NCBI RefSeq assembly: GCF_007752535.1
Contig: NZ_CP036426.1
Location: forward strand, 2,852,001 to 2,916,000
Reading direction: 5' to 3'
DNA from: Tautonia plasticadhaerens
GTDB lineage: Bacteria > Planctomycetota > Planctomycetia > Isosphaerales > Isosphaeraceae
Length of the DNA: 64,000 nucleotides
The first letter of the stretch is position 1. Each line of letters opens with the position of its first letter. Shown piece by piece: positions 8,995-17,701 of this stretch. The notes under the pieces are model-generated. The model was given only the letters and a program-made list of their open reading frames with translations, made no database searches and had not been told where the DNA came from. The position numbers and the translations under genes were made by a program.

Positions 8995-10298
8995 CGCTCG
9001 CCCCCGGCCCCGGGCAGGATGTCCCGATCGAAGATCGCCGTCGGCAGCTCGACGGTCAGGAAGGCGTTGGGGATGTCGACGATCCCCGCCACCCGGCCGA
9101 CGATCGGCGCCGCCCCCAGCAGCAGGTACGCCTGCTGCGGCGAGTCGTCCAGCACCGTCGTCAGGTAGCGGATCGCCGAGAGGCAGGCGTTGCGGTAGGC
9201 GACGTTGGCGTCGAGGTAGGTCTGCGTCCCGTCCTCCTTCACCGACAGCCCGCTGAAGCAGAGGTAGTCGGAATGGTGCGGCTCCAGCGGGCTGCGGGCG
9301 ATCATCGGGGTCGTCTGCTGATAGAGCGCCATGCCCCCCTTGATCAGGTCGACGCCCAGGTGGATCCAGCCGGCCATCTCGATGGCGCCGCAGAAGGTGA
9401 TCTCGCCGTCGCCCTGCGAGAAGTGCAGGTCGCCGACCGACAGGTTACCGCCCTCGACGTGCACCGGCAGGTAGATCCGGGCGCCCCGGGTCAGGTTCTT
9501 CATGTCGATGTTGCCGCCGCTCTCGCGCGGGGGCACGGTGCGGGCGCACTCGCGGGCGATGCGGTCGCGGGCGTTGCCCGAGGCGGTGCCGGCCAGGGCG
9601 TAGTCGGGGCTGGGCGGGTAGGCCAGCGGCGGGACGCGGTCCGGGTCCGTGTCGATCAACGCCCTCTCGCGGGCGTTCCAGGTGTCGAGGAGCTTCGGCG
9701 GGGGGGCCGTCACTAGCTGGCCCGGGTGCGAGAGGCCGGCGAACTTCACGCCCGGCAGGTGCCGCGAGGTGGCGTAGACGCCGTAGAAGTCCCAGACGGC
9801 CTTGTGGGCGTCGGGGAAGTGGTCGGTCAGGAAGCCACCGCCGTTGGTCTTGGGGAAAATGCCGGTGTAGCCCCAGCCGCGCATCGGGCCGATGTCGAGG
9901 ACGTCGACCACGAGCAGGTCGCCCGGCTCGGCGCCCTTGATGCGGAAGGGCCCGCTGAGCATGTGGACGGCGTGCAGGTCGGCGTGGGCGTCGTCCTCGG
10001 CGCTGTCGTTGTTGCCGACCTGGTTGTCGGTCCACTCCTGGCACTCGACGCGGAACTCGTCGCCCGGGGCGACCTCGACGACGGCCGGGATGTCGGGGTG
10101 CAGGCGGTTGTGGCCGGGGATGGGCTGCTCGGCCATCTTCCGGTCGGGGTCGACGTGGAAGAGGGTCCGCACGCCGAGGTCGTGGGCCGGGTGGCCGTGG
10201 CCGAGGTCGGGCGGGGCCCCCTGGGCGGCCCCGGCGGGCACGGCCCCCAGGCCGGCGGCGCCGAGCAGGTCGCGTCGGTTCATGGCCGGTTCACTCAT
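8991..10298 (-). CDS. Formamidase / acetamidase-formamidase family enzyme
   Basis: The start at 10298 (MSEPAMNRRDLLGAAG) is preceded by AGGAAG. The N-terminus looks like a Tat-type or simple export segment (NRRDLLGAAGLGAVPAGAA), unusual because formamidases are normally cytoplasmic. The 435-aa body matches the FmdA/AmdA family: GDEFRVECQEWTDNQ, HMLSGPFRIKGAEPGDLLVV, GGFLTDHFPDA, VKFAGLSHPGQLVTAPP, NLSVGDLHFSQGDGEITFCG and IEMAGWIHLGVDLIKGG. The reaction expected is hydrolysis of formamide to formate and ammonia. It is the middle gene of a three-gene operon, between a molybdoenzyme and an HPP membrane protein, so a nitrogen-scavenging role is plausible. Substrate is not provable from sequence. 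Confidence 0.85.
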   Translation of the reverse strand: MSEPAMNRRDLLGAAGLGAVPAGAAQGAPPDLGHGHPAHDLGVRTLFHVDPDRKMAEQPIPGHNRLHPDIPAVVEVAPGDEFRVECQEWTDNQVGNNDSAEDDAHADLHAVHMLSGPFRIKGAEPGDLLVVDVLDIGPMRGWGYTGIFPKTNGGGFLTDHFPDAHKAVWDFYGVYATSRHLPGVKFAGLSHPGQLVTAPPPKLLDTWNARERALIDTDPDRVPPLAYPPSPDYALAGTASGNARDRIARECARTVPPRESGGNIDMKNLTRGARIYLPVHVEGGNLSVGDLHFSQGDGEITFCGAIEMAGWIHLGVDLIKGGMALYQQTTPMIARSPLEPHHSDYLCFSGLSVKEDGTQTYLDANVAYRNACLSAIRYLTTVLDDSPQQAYLLLGAAPIVGRVAGIVDIPNAFLTVELPTAIFDRDILPGAGGER

Positions 10299-10342
10299 CG
10301 AGTCTTCCTCCGCTCGGGCCCGGCCGGGCCGTTGAGTCCGGG

Positions 10343-13216
10343 TCACGACGGGACGATCAGCGCCTGGGGCGCCACCTGGTCGATCCGCGTCCGCAGCCAG
10401 GCGATCTGACGGTCGTTCTGGGCGCCGCAGCGGCCGCAGATGGCCTTCAGCTCCTCGTCGCGCAGGCCGAGCGACACCTGGCGGAGCACCTCCCAGGAGA
10501 CGTGCGACTCATTGGCCAGCAGCCAGAGGTCGTGCAGGTCGCGCAGCAGGCCCAGGCCGCCGCTGCGGTCGCCGCGGAAGAGGGCGTCGGCCAGCCGCCG
10601 GGGCTCGGCCTCGCGACGGGAGGAGTAGCGTTCGACCACCGGGCCGAGCGCCTCGACGTGTGAGCGCGACCACGACGCCAGGAGGTCGCAGAGGGTCTTC
10701 ATGCCCGGCTCGATGTCGTGCCGGCCGCCGACCCGCTCGAACGCCTCGGCCAGCGCCTCCTCGCTGGTGAGGACCATGCCAATGTAATCGCCGAGCTTGC
10801 GGTCGCTCGGGGCCGCCTTCGACCCCGAGCCGGGCGTCGGCACGGCCGAGGCGACCGCCCCGGCGACCGAACGCACCACGCCGACGGCCGCCCCGGCGGC
10901 GTCCTTCGCCTTGTCGAGCGTGCCGACCTTGCTGAGCCGCGCGGCGGCATACTTGAAGTGCGGCTGCTTGCTGGCCGGGTCCCAGGTCGGCAGGGTCAGC
11001 TCATTGGCGGCCGTCGGCCGGTCGGGGCTGTTCAGCGCGCCGTAGTGGAAGGGCAGGAACAGGTGATCGGGCAGGATGTCGCCGAGCTGGGCGGGGGCCC
11101 GGACCGTGCCGCGTCGCGTCTCGACCTCGACCAGGTCCCCCTCGGCGATGCCCAGGCGGGCGGCGTCCCCGGCGTTCATCTGGACGAAGGCGTCGGGGGC
11201 GGCGTCGTGCAGGGCCTTCGACCGGCCGGTCTTGGTCCGGGTGTGGAAGTGGTAGACGACGCGGCCGGTGGTGAGCATCATCGGGTAGTCGACGTCGGGC
11301 ACCTCGGGCGGGGGTTGGTACGCGGCCGCCTTCAGGATCGCCCGGCCCTTCGGGTCGCGGGAGCGGTACTCCTGCTCGGTGTAGGCGGCGCCGGTGACGA
11401 GGTCGTGGCCGAACGAGCCGCAATAGTCCGGGTCGGTGCCGAAGGTGTGGTCGGCGTAGAGCCGCGGGGCGCCCTCGGGATGCTCCTCGGTGACGGGCCA
11501 TCGGATGCCCGAGCTGTCCCTGAGCGTCTCGTAGGAGACGCCGCTGTAGTCGCACGGCCGGCCCTTCGAGCATGCGCGCCAGGCGTCGAAGGCGCCTTCG
11601 GGGTCGGACCACTTGATGAGCGGTTTGCCGTCCTGGTCGCGGAAGTCCATCCGGCGGGCGAAGTCGAGGAAGATGTCGAGATCCGACCTCGCCTCGCCCG
11701 GCGGCTCGACGGCCTTGAGCGACAGGTGCACGGTGCGGTCGGTGTTGGTGAACGCGCCTGTCTTCTCGCCCCAGAGGGCCGCCGGCAGGACCACGTCGGC
11801 GTACCGGGTCGTCTCGGTGGGGAAGGCGTCCTGGACGACGAGGAACAGGCCCTCCTTCCCCAGGATCTCGCGGATCCGCGGCAGGTCGGGCATCGAGACG
11901 GCCGGGTTGGTGGCGATGACCCAGAGGAAGGAGATGGAGCCCTGCTCGGCGTAGCGGAAGATCTGCATCGCGTGCGTCGGCGGTGCCCAGTGGGGGATGG
12001 TGTCGATGTGGACGTTCCAGAGCCGGGCCAGCTCGGCGATGTGCTCGACGTTGCCCCAGTTGCGGAAGCCGGGCATCTCGCCGTCGGCGCCGCACTCCCG
12101 GGTGTTCTGGGCGGTCGGCTGGCCATTCATCTGCAGCACGCCGCAGCCGGGCTTGCCGATCATCCCGCGGATCAGCTGCATGTTGTTCACCTGCACGGCC
12201 GCGGCGCTGGCCTGGTTGGACTGGTAGAAGCCCTGCAAGACGCCCGACATCAGCCGCTCGGCCGTGCCGAGCACGTCGGCCGCCCGCCTCAGCGTGTCGG
12301 CCGGGATGCCGGTGATCTGCTCGACCCGATCCGGCGTGTCGGGCTCGACACCCTCGCGGAGCTGGTCGAAGCCCATGGTGTGCCGGTCGATGAAGTCGCG
12401 GTCGATGTGGCCGGCCTCGATGATCAGCCGGATCAGCCCGTTCATCACCGCGACGTTGGTGCCCACGCGAGGGGCGAGGTGGACGGTGGCGTGCCGGGCC
12501 GTCTCGGTGACGCGGGGGTCGATGACCACCAGCTTCGGCGGCTCGGGGCCGGCGAGGCGGTCGAGCAGCCGCATCCAGAGGACCGTCTGCTGCGAGGCGG
12601 CGTTGTGCCCGGCCAGCAGGATCGTGTCGGCCTGGTCGTAGTCCTCGTAGGAGGAGGGCTGGCCGTCGACGCCGAAGCTCTCGAGCAGGGCGCGGGCGGC
12701 GGTGGCGGTGCAGAGCCGGGTGTTGCCGTCCATGTGCGGGGTGCCCAGGCCGGCCTTGCCGAGCACCGCCAGCGTGTAGTACTCCTCCAGGAAGAGCTGG
12801 CCGGTGCTGTAGATGCCGATGCCGCCGGCCGTCTGCCGTTCGATCGTCCGGCGGGCGTTCTCGACGATCAGGCCCATCGCCTCGTCCCAGCTCGCCTCGA
12901 CGAGCTCGCCGTCGCGGCGGACCTGGGGCCGAGTGAGGCGGTCGGGGGCGTTGTTGGCCACCCAGCCGTTGAGCCCCTTGGGGCCGAGCCGGCCGCGGTT
13001 GACGTGGTCCTCGGCCCGGCCGCGGACGCCGACGATGCGGCCGCCCGTGACGCCGATGTCCAGGCCGCAGCCGTTGGAGCAGAGCACGCAGCAGGACTGG
13101 ACCCAGCGCTCGGCCTCGTCGTCGGAGCGCTCGTCGAGCCGCTCGGGCCACCGGCGGGGGCCGACGTAGGGGGCACGCGGGCCCCAGATGTTCTGGATGC
13201 TGTCCCGGGTCTGCAT
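10343..13216 (-). CDS. Molybdopterin oxidoreductase, assimilatory nitrate-reductase-like
   Basis: The 957-aa protein starts at 13216 (MQTRDSIQNIWGPRAPYVGP). An N-terminal CCVLCSNGC cluster motif is followed by GRLGPKGLNGW, where related enzymes have Cys in place of the Gly after GRL, so only three classical iron-sulfur ligands (plus one extra adjacent Cys) are seen. The molybdenum ligand Cys fits DGNTRLCTATAARALLESFG near residue 150. QPTAQNTRECGADGEMPGFR, VIATNPAVSMPDLPRIREIL and LTTGRVVYHFHTRTKTGRSK follow the NasA/NarB pattern. About 150 C-terminal residues form an extra helical domain with CGRCG. Substrate could be nitrate or possibly formate, given the formamidase downstream. First gene of the operon. 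Confidence 0.8.
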   Translation of the reverse strand: MQTRDSIQNIWGPRAPYVGPRRWPERLDERSDDEAERWVQSCCVLCSNGCGLDIGVTGGRIVGVRGRAEDHVNRGRLGPKGLNGWVANNAPDRLTRPQVRRDGELVEASWDEAMGLIVENARRTIERQTAGGIGIYSTGQLFLEEYYTLAVLGKAGLGTPHMDGNTRLCTATAARALLESFGVDGQPSSYEDYDQADTILLAGHNAASQQTVLWMRLLDRLAGPEPPKLVVIDPRVTETARHATVHLAPRVGTNVAVMNGLIRLIIEAGHIDRDFIDRHTMGFDQLREGVEPDTPDRVEQITGIPADTLRRAADVLGTAERLMSGVLQGFYQSNQASAAAVQVNNMQLIRGMIGKPGCGVLQMNGQPTAQNTRECGADGEMPGFRNWGNVEHIAELARLWNVHIDTIPHWAPPTHAMQIFRYAEQGSISFLWVIATNPAVSMPDLPRIREILGKEGLFLVVQDAFPTETTRYADVVLPAALWGEKTGAFTNTDRTVHLSLKAVEPPGEARSDLDIFLDFARRMDFRDQDGKPLIKWSDPEGAFDAWRACSKGRPCDYSGVSYETLRDSSGIRWPVTEEHPEGAPRLYADHTFGTDPDYCGSFGHDLVTGAAYTEQEYRSRDPKGRAILKAAAYQPPPEVPDVDYPMMLTTGRVVYHFHTRTKTGRSKALHDAAPDAFVQMNAGDAARLGIAEGDLVEVETRRGTVRAPAQLGDILPDHLFLPFHYGALNSPDRPTAANELTLPTWDPASKQPHFKYAAARLSKVGTLDKAKDAAGAAVGVVRSVAGAVASAVPTPGSGSKAAPSDRKLGDYIGMVLTSEEALAEAFERVGGRHDIEPGMKTLCDLLASWSRSHVEALGPVVERYSSRREAEPRRLADALFRGDRSGGLGLLRDLHDLWLLANESHVSWEVLRQVSLGLRDEELKAICGRCGAQNDRQIAWLRTRIDQVAPQALIVPS

Positions 13217-13848
13217 GGGGGTCCCTCCGGGGTCGGGCCGCGTTTGGGCTCGCCGCGGGCCCACCGCCGCGAGCCGGCCGACGGCACAACTCGATCACCT
13301 CGGCCGAGGTGCAGCAATTTCCCGGCCATGGTCGCCAGAAACCTCGCCCGTCCCGGGGACGAGCCGATCGAGTCCCATTCCCTCGCCGCAGGGAAGTCAT
13401 GGACCGCCGGCCGCTCACCGCGGTGCGTTTCTGCCCCCAACCACGCAGACGCTCCCAAGGCCCAAGTGGATCCGACGTGGCCGATGAGACGGAAAACCCG
13501 GGAATTCCGGCCTCAAATCGAATTTAATAAGAAATTTGAATATTTCTGATTTATAAATATATTAGTAATTCAAACACGATGACGCACCATCAGCCCTTCA
13601 GCCACGACTCCTGCACGCGCGAACAGAATCCGGCAATCGGTCCAAGAAGTATTTCGCCTGCGATCCGGCCATCAGATTTCCGAAGGTTTAATTGACAGCT
13701 TGAGCCGACTCCCCTTTCGACCCTTCGGGTGAACCCACCGGCCAATCTCGTGTCGACCCTTGCGAAGCCACCCGATCCCGTCTCGCTAACCACCTTAGAT
13801 TGAAATGTACAGGTTGGGCCCGCAAGCCGAGGTTCTAGAGGCGCCTAA
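13217..13848. other. Intergenic region with AT-rich patch
   Basis: No convincing gene. Positions about 13515-13580 are strikingly AT-rich against the surrounding high-GC sequence, and include GAAATTTGAATATTTC, a short dyad. It lies about 300 bp upstream of the molybdoenzyme start, so it may contain the operon promoter or be foreign DNA. Confidence 0.5.
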
Positions 13849-15292
13849 TGCTACTCCGTTAGCTTCGATCTACCGTGGGCGAGCCAGGGCCGACAGTACG
13901 CGCAGTCGTGTCGGCTGACCGGGGCCAGCAGACGCTGCAAGGCACGGCGGACCGCCGGCAGCGTGATCACCGGACCTCGGCCTCCCCCTTTTTCCCCGGC
14001 CGGGATCGCCCCCGACGGGTTCGGTGTTGCTCCAGGGTGAGGAAGCCGAAGGCCAGCATCACCAGGCAGGCGTGGTGGTGGAAGCCCCGCCACGACCGCC
14101 CCTCGTGGTGGTCCAAGCCGAGTTCCTCCTTCATCTGCTGGTAGCCGAGCTCCACCGGCCAGCGGCTCCGCCACAACCGGACCGCACGCAGCCGGCTCGT
14201 GTCCGCCGGCAGGTTGCTGAAGGCATACTTGAGCTTCCCATCGGCCTGCTCTTCGATCAGCAGCCAGATCGGCTCGGCCATGGCGCACTGCCCCGTCGCC
14301 CACCCCTGGCCCGGCCAAACCCGCAGCCAGGCGAAGCGGCCCCACATCGGCCCCTTGGTCCCCTCCCGCCAGGTGACCTTCCGCCGCGGCGTCCGCGCCG
14401 CCAGCTCCTTCAGGCTCACCGGCCGGGGCGAGCCCTCGGCCAGCCGGGGCCGCTTCTGCGGGCGGCCGCCGGTGGCGGCGGCCGGGGCGACCCACCGCGG
14501 TTGCTCGGTGAAGACGACCATCTCGTCGGTGACGCCGACGATGTAGTGCAGCCCACGTGCGGCCAGGCCGTCGCGGGACGGCCCCGAGACGCCGTAGCCG
14601 CTGTCGGCCACCACCAGCCCGCCCGGCAGCCCCTCCGCGCGGACCCGGTCGAGCAACTCCAGCGCGATCTGCCCCTTGGTCAACGGCCGACGCTGGTCCT
14701 CGGGCACCCCGGCCTTGTCCAGCCGCGGCTCGTCGCCCAGCCAGCTCTCCGGGAGGTAGAGCCGCATGTCGAGCGGATAGTGGCCCTTCGGGCTGACGTA
14801 ATGGACCGAGACGGCGCACTGGCAGTTGGCCTTCTTGCCCAGCACCCCGCAGTACTGACGCTGCACGCCGACGGAGCGCGTTCCCTGCTTGGGGAAGGTG
14901 GTGTCGTCGATCGCGAAGATGCCGGCCGGGTCGGCGAAGTCCGCCGCCATCGTGGCCCAGTAGCGCTTCGGGACCGCCTGTTCGTCCCAGGTGCTCTGGC
15001 CGAGGAACTGCTGCAGGGCCTGGTCGGGGTCGGAGACCTCCAGCCCCGCCGGCGGGGGGACCCGGGCGGCCATCGGCTCGGCGCTCTTGCGGTCGCCGTC
15101 CTGGATCAGGCCGCGGAGGTAGACGCCGCACCAGGCGGCCTGGCGCGGGCGGTTGAAGTCGTCGCGGAAGCCGGCGGCGTAGGCGGCGAGACGGTCGAGC
15201 ACGTCGGGGGCGAGTTCGGGAGTGTAGGTCCGGTTCATACCTCCTGTACGAACCGGCCCGGTCGATCGTTCGTAAGAGCTAACGGAGTAGCA
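13849..15292 (-). mobile_element. IS701-family insertion sequence, complete
   Basis: The element is 1444 bp, bounded by 16-bp perfect inverted repeats TGCTACTCCGTTAGCT (13849-13864 and 15277-15292). A 4-bp duplication, CTAA, lies at 13845-13848 and 15293-15296 and fits the YTAR target rule of IS701. One transposase gene fills it. Ends and gene are intact, so it could still be active. Confidence 0.93.
13967..15238 (-). CDS. IS701-family transposase
   Basis: The 423-aa DDE transposase starts MNRTYTPELAPDVLDRLAAY. The first catalytic Asp is in GIFAIDDTTFPKQGTRSVGV (about residue 110) and the second in LVVADSGYGVSGPSRDGLAA. The Glu region is in WPVELGYQQMKEELGLDHHE with the following WRGFHHHACLVMLAFGFL. 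The order and spacing are those of IS701-family enzymes. It is intact, fills an element with matched ends and target duplication, and lies 70 bp from the right end. Sequence differs from the partial IS701 protein at 1-192, so two IS701 lineages are present. Confidence 0.93.
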   Translation of the reverse strand: MNRTYTPELAPDVLDRLAAYAAGFRDDFNRPRQAAWCGVYLRGLIQDGDRKSAEPMAARVPPPAGLEVSDPDQALQQFLGQSTWDEQAVPKRYWATMAADFADPAGIFAIDDTTFPKQGTRSVGVQRQYCGVLGKKANCQCAVSVHYVSPKGHYPLDMRLYLPESWLGDEPRLDKAGVPEDQRRPLTKGQIALELLDRVRAEGLPGGLVVADSGYGVSGPSRDGLAARGLHYIVGVTDEMVVFTEQPRWVAPAAATGGRPQKRPRLAEGSPRPVSLKELAARTPRRKVTWREGTKGPMWGRFAWLRVWPGQGWATGQCAMAEPIWLLIEEQADGKLKYAFSNLPADTSRLRAVRLWRSRWPVELGYQQMKEELGLDHHEGRSWRGFHHHACLVMLAFGFLTLEQHRTRRGRSRPGKKGEAEVR

Positions 15293-15376
15293 CTAAGTGG
15301 TGCATCCGGCAAGAGGACTGACGCCCGCGGTCTGACGTAGGAGGGGTGTGGCCTTCGCGCGAAGGGAGGTGCACCC

Positions 15377-16140
15377 ATGACCCTCACCCAAGTCACGCCC
15401 CGCGAACTGACCCCCGAGGGACGTCAGGCCCTCCAACAGCTTGCGTCCTCTCGGACCGCCCAGGCCCGCCTCGTCGAGCGGGCCCGGATCCTCCTGGCCA
15501 TCGCCGACGCAAGGCGACCCAGCCAGGTCGCCGAGGGCCTGGGCGTCTCCCGGCCGACGGTCTACACCTGGAGCCATCGCTTCGATGACCGCGGGCTCCA
15601 CGGGTTGGAGGACCAGCCCCGGGCCGGGCGCCCACCGACCTATACGGCCGAGCGACGCGCCGAGGTGATCGCCGCGGCGTCGACCGACCCGAGGAGCCTG
15701 GGCCTGCCTCTCGCGTGCCGGGCGCCCGATCGCCTGCAAGCCTACCTCAACGAGCAGAGGGGCATCCCGATCCGGCGCAGCCGCATCGACGAGCTCCTCC
15801 TGGCCGAGGGCCTGCGTTGGCGCCATCAGGGGGCCTGGTTCGGCGAGCGGGTCGATCCCGCCTTCGCCGAAAAACGGGGATCATCGAACGGCTCCACACG
15901 CCGCCGCCGCCGGGCTCCGTCGTCGTCTGCCCCGACGAGATGGGGCCGGAGAGCGCCAAGAGCTTCCCGGGCCAGCGACTCGTCCGGGCCGAACCCCGGG
16001 CGGGGGCCGAAGGACAAGCCCGAGCGGCCGAACGAGCCCGGCAGGAGGTCGACTACGGCCGCCGCGGCGAGGGGTACATCTTCGGCGCGTTCCGCCCGGC
16101 CACCGGCGAGGCGATGACCCGCCCGTACCCGAGCCGGAGT
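15377..16140 (+). pseudogene. Broken IS630-like transposase
   Basis: The first part, MTLTQVTPRELTPEGRQALQ, is a helix-turn-helix transposase N-terminus with PSQVAEGLGVSRPTVYTWSH. The segment LQAYLNEQRGIPIRRSRIDE and GERVDPAFAEKRG continues in the same frame to about 15880, where coding shifts to another frame (IIERLHTPPPPGSVVVCPDE, GYIFGAFRPATGEAMTRPYP). After PSRSAASRADF the IS630 similarity stops and a recombinase tail begins. A frameshift and a lost 3' end make it inactive. A good GGGAGG box precedes the ATG at 15377. Confidence 0.7.
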
Positions 16141-16149
16141 GCGGCGAGC

Positions 16150-16500
16150 CGGGCCGACTTCCTCGCCCGGCACAGCACCATCACGCTGACGATGGACCGC
16201 TATACGCACGTCGACCAGGGCGACGTGGCTGGTGCCCTCAGCCGGGTCTCGCTCTTCGCTCCCCAGAAACCCTCCGCGGAGGAGCTGGGGACCCCTTCCG
16301 TCCCGAGATTGGACGGATCAGTACCCCCTTCCGCTTGCACTGGCGCTTGCACAGAACTTGCACAAACGCCTGTCCCGTCCTGTCCCGAGTTTTCGCCCGA
16401 TGGCACGGACGGGACGGCGGACGGAGACGAAGGAGAGTGCCACAAAGCAAAGGGGGACAAGGAGATTGGCACCCCTTGTCCCTCTTTGACGCCGGTTGAC
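16150..16500 (+). pseudogene. Tyrosine-recombinase (integrase) C-terminal remnant
   Basis: The frame carries LARHSTITLTMDRYTHVD, the final box of tyrosine recombinases with the His and the catalytic Tyr, and then a long Pro/Ser/Thr-rich tail that reads into the tRNA-Ser fragment at 16502. The intact integrase at 51947 has the same arrangement: its C-terminal tail also reads antisense through tRNA-Ser. The N-terminal and core parts are missing, replaced by a broken IS630 transposase. It is most simply the leftover integrase of an older element inserted at the same tRNA site. Confidence 0.65.
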
Positions 16501-16501
16501 A

Positions 16502-16562
16502 AGCGGAGGGGGAGGGATTCGAACCCCCGGAGCCGTTGCCGGCTCAGCGGTTTTCAAGACCG
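16502..16562 (-). repeat. tRNA-Ser 3'-half fragment, candidate left attachment site
   Basis: These 61 bases match 53272-53332 with two mismatches, at 16533 and 16542. They cover the tRNA-Ser 3' end, T arm, variable arm and anticodon loop (TTGAAAA, anticodon UGA), on the minus strand. Sequence diverges immediately beyond the anticodon stem, so no complete tRNA is made. Such 3'-half duplications are the normal scar of integration into a tRNA gene. Confidence 0.8.
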
Positions 16563-16766
16563 ATGGCGGGATGCCGCAAGCAACCCAAAGTCAACGGTTT
16601 ACGGCTTGCCCCGGATCCGGTTGCCCCTCATTTGCCCCACGACATCCGTAGGACTTCTCCGGACCTGGCCGAAGTCGTTGACGCCTGGCCCGAGCTGCCC
16701 GAGGCGATCCGGGCCGGCATCCTTGCGATGGTCCGAACCTCCTCGGGTGGACGGGGGGAGCGATGA
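16563..16766 (+). CDS. Small hypothetical protein next to the attachment site
   Basis: A 67-aa frame starts at the first ATG after the tRNA fragment. Its second half, SPDLAEVVDAWPELPEAIRA and GILAMVRTS, is protein-like and resembles a short conserved segment I associate with planctomycete mobile regions. Its stop overlaps the ATG of the following HTH gene (ATGA). Function unknown; it may be the in-frame end of an older gene interrupted by integration. Confidence 0.45.
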   Translation: MAGCRKQPKVNGLRLAPDPVAPHLPHDIRRTSPDLAEVVDAWPELPEAIRAGILAMVRTSSGGRGER

Positions 16767-17194
16767 GCCGCTCAAGGACGCCCGACCCCGAGGCCATCCG
16801 AGCCCTCCTCGAAGCCCTCCGGGCGGGGAGCTTCCCCGGGCCCGCCTGCCGGGCCGCCGGGATCAGCCGGAGCACCCTTCGCCGATGGCTGGAACGGGGA
16901 CGCACGAAGGACGGGCACGACGCCCCCTATCGGGCCTTCCGGCGAGACTACCGGGCCGCGATCGCCTCGGCCGCGATCGCGGCGTTGGACTCGATCCGCC
17001 GCGCCGGGTCCGAGGGAATCCCCGGCTTCTGGCAGGCCAGTGCCTGGCTCCTGGAGCGTCGGTTCCCGGCCCGATGGCGGAGGAAGGACCGGGCGCCGGA
17101 CCCGTCGCCACCGAAGCCCCACTCGCAGATGACCGACGCGGAGCTTGACGCCTACTGCCATCGTCTCGGCCTGCTCGACGAGCCGCGTCGGTGA
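16763..17194 (+). CDS. HTH protein, terminase-small-subunit-like
   Basis: The 143-aa protein has a GGGGGGAG ribosome site. A helix-turn-helix lies at about residues 20-50 (GPACRAAGISRSTLRRWLER), followed by a basic helical middle with WQASAWLLERRFPARWRRKD and an acidic C-terminal helix, MTDAELDAYCHRLGL. This build (HTH, then an ERRFP-W basic segment) is seen in phage terminase small subunits and related HTH proteins. Two more genes of this general type follow, at 17226 and 17667. No large terminase is present, so a packaging role is inference; simple DNA binding or regulation is possible. Confidence 0.55.
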   Translation: MSRSRTPDPEAIRALLEALRAGSFPGPACRAAGISRSTLRRWLERGRTKDGHDAPYRAFRRDYRAAIASAAIAALDSIRRAGSEGIPGFWQASAWLLERRFPARWRRKDRAPDPSPPKPHSQMTDAELDAYCHRLGLLDEPRR

Positions 17195-17225
17195 ACCCTT
17201 CTCCCCTCGATGGTGAGCCCGACAC

Positions 17226-17654
17226 ATGCCACGCCCCACCAAGTTCACCCCCGAGATCGGCGAGTCGGTCCTCCGCCATCTCGCCTCGGGCCGCTCCCGA
17301 CGGGAGACGGTCGAGGCCCTGGGGATCGGTCGTCGGACCCTTCAGGACTGGCTCCGCCGGGGACGGGCCGGGGAGCCCGGCCTCGCGGCCTGGGCCGAGC
17401 GGGTCGATCGGGTGGCGACCCTGATGCACCGGCAGCGGGTCCGGGCGACCTGGGATCGCCTCGAGGCCGAGTCGAAGGAGCGCTGGATGCGGTTCAAGCG
17501 GGCCCGGGAGGAGTACTGGATGGAGCGGCTCGGGCCGCTCGAGTTCTGGAGCCGTCGGCTGGCGTGGCTGGCCGAGCGAGGGCGGTGGGAGGCGTACCGA
17601 CGGACACTCGAGCGGCTCAGGACCGAGGGTTTCCGCACCGACTGCACACCATAA
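17226..17654 (+). CDS. HTH protein, terminase-small-subunit-like (second)
   Basis: The 142-aa protein begins MPRPTKFTPEIGESVLRHLA, a typical opening of TerS-like HTH proteins. The recognition helix region is RRETVEALGIGRRTLQDWLR at about residues 24-43. The rest is a long basic, Trp-rich helical region (RWMRFKRAREEYWMERLGPL). It lies 31 bp after the first HTH gene and 12 bp before the third, so the three were probably one operon. It shares the N-terminal plan with its neighbours but not the C-terminal half. Confidence 0.55.
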   Translation: MPRPTKFTPEIGESVLRHLASGRSRRETVEALGIGRRTLQDWLRRGRAGEPGLAAWAERVDRVATLMHRQRVRATWDRLEAESKERWMRFKRAREEYWMERLGPLEFWSRRLAWLAERGRWEAYRRTLERLRTEGFRTDCTP

Positions 17655-17701
17655 GAAAAGGAACCAATGGGAAATCAAGGTGGCCGCCCCAACCTCTACA
17701 C

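Noticed and set aside
10718-13549. A 943-codon open frame antisense to the molybdoenzyme gene
   Set aside because: It mirrors the real gene codon by codon, as often happens at very high GC, and encodes no domain. Similar long shadow frames opposite the kinase, the M56 protease and the WD40 gene were left out for the same reason.
13590-13793. A 67-aa minus-strand frame in the region between the molybdoenzyme and IS701
   Set aside because: No ribosome site, no motif and biased composition; more likely chance.
16504-16563. A second functional tRNA-Ser
   Set aside because: Only the 3' half is present; D arm and 5' acceptor strand are missing and the sequence diverges after the anticodon stem.
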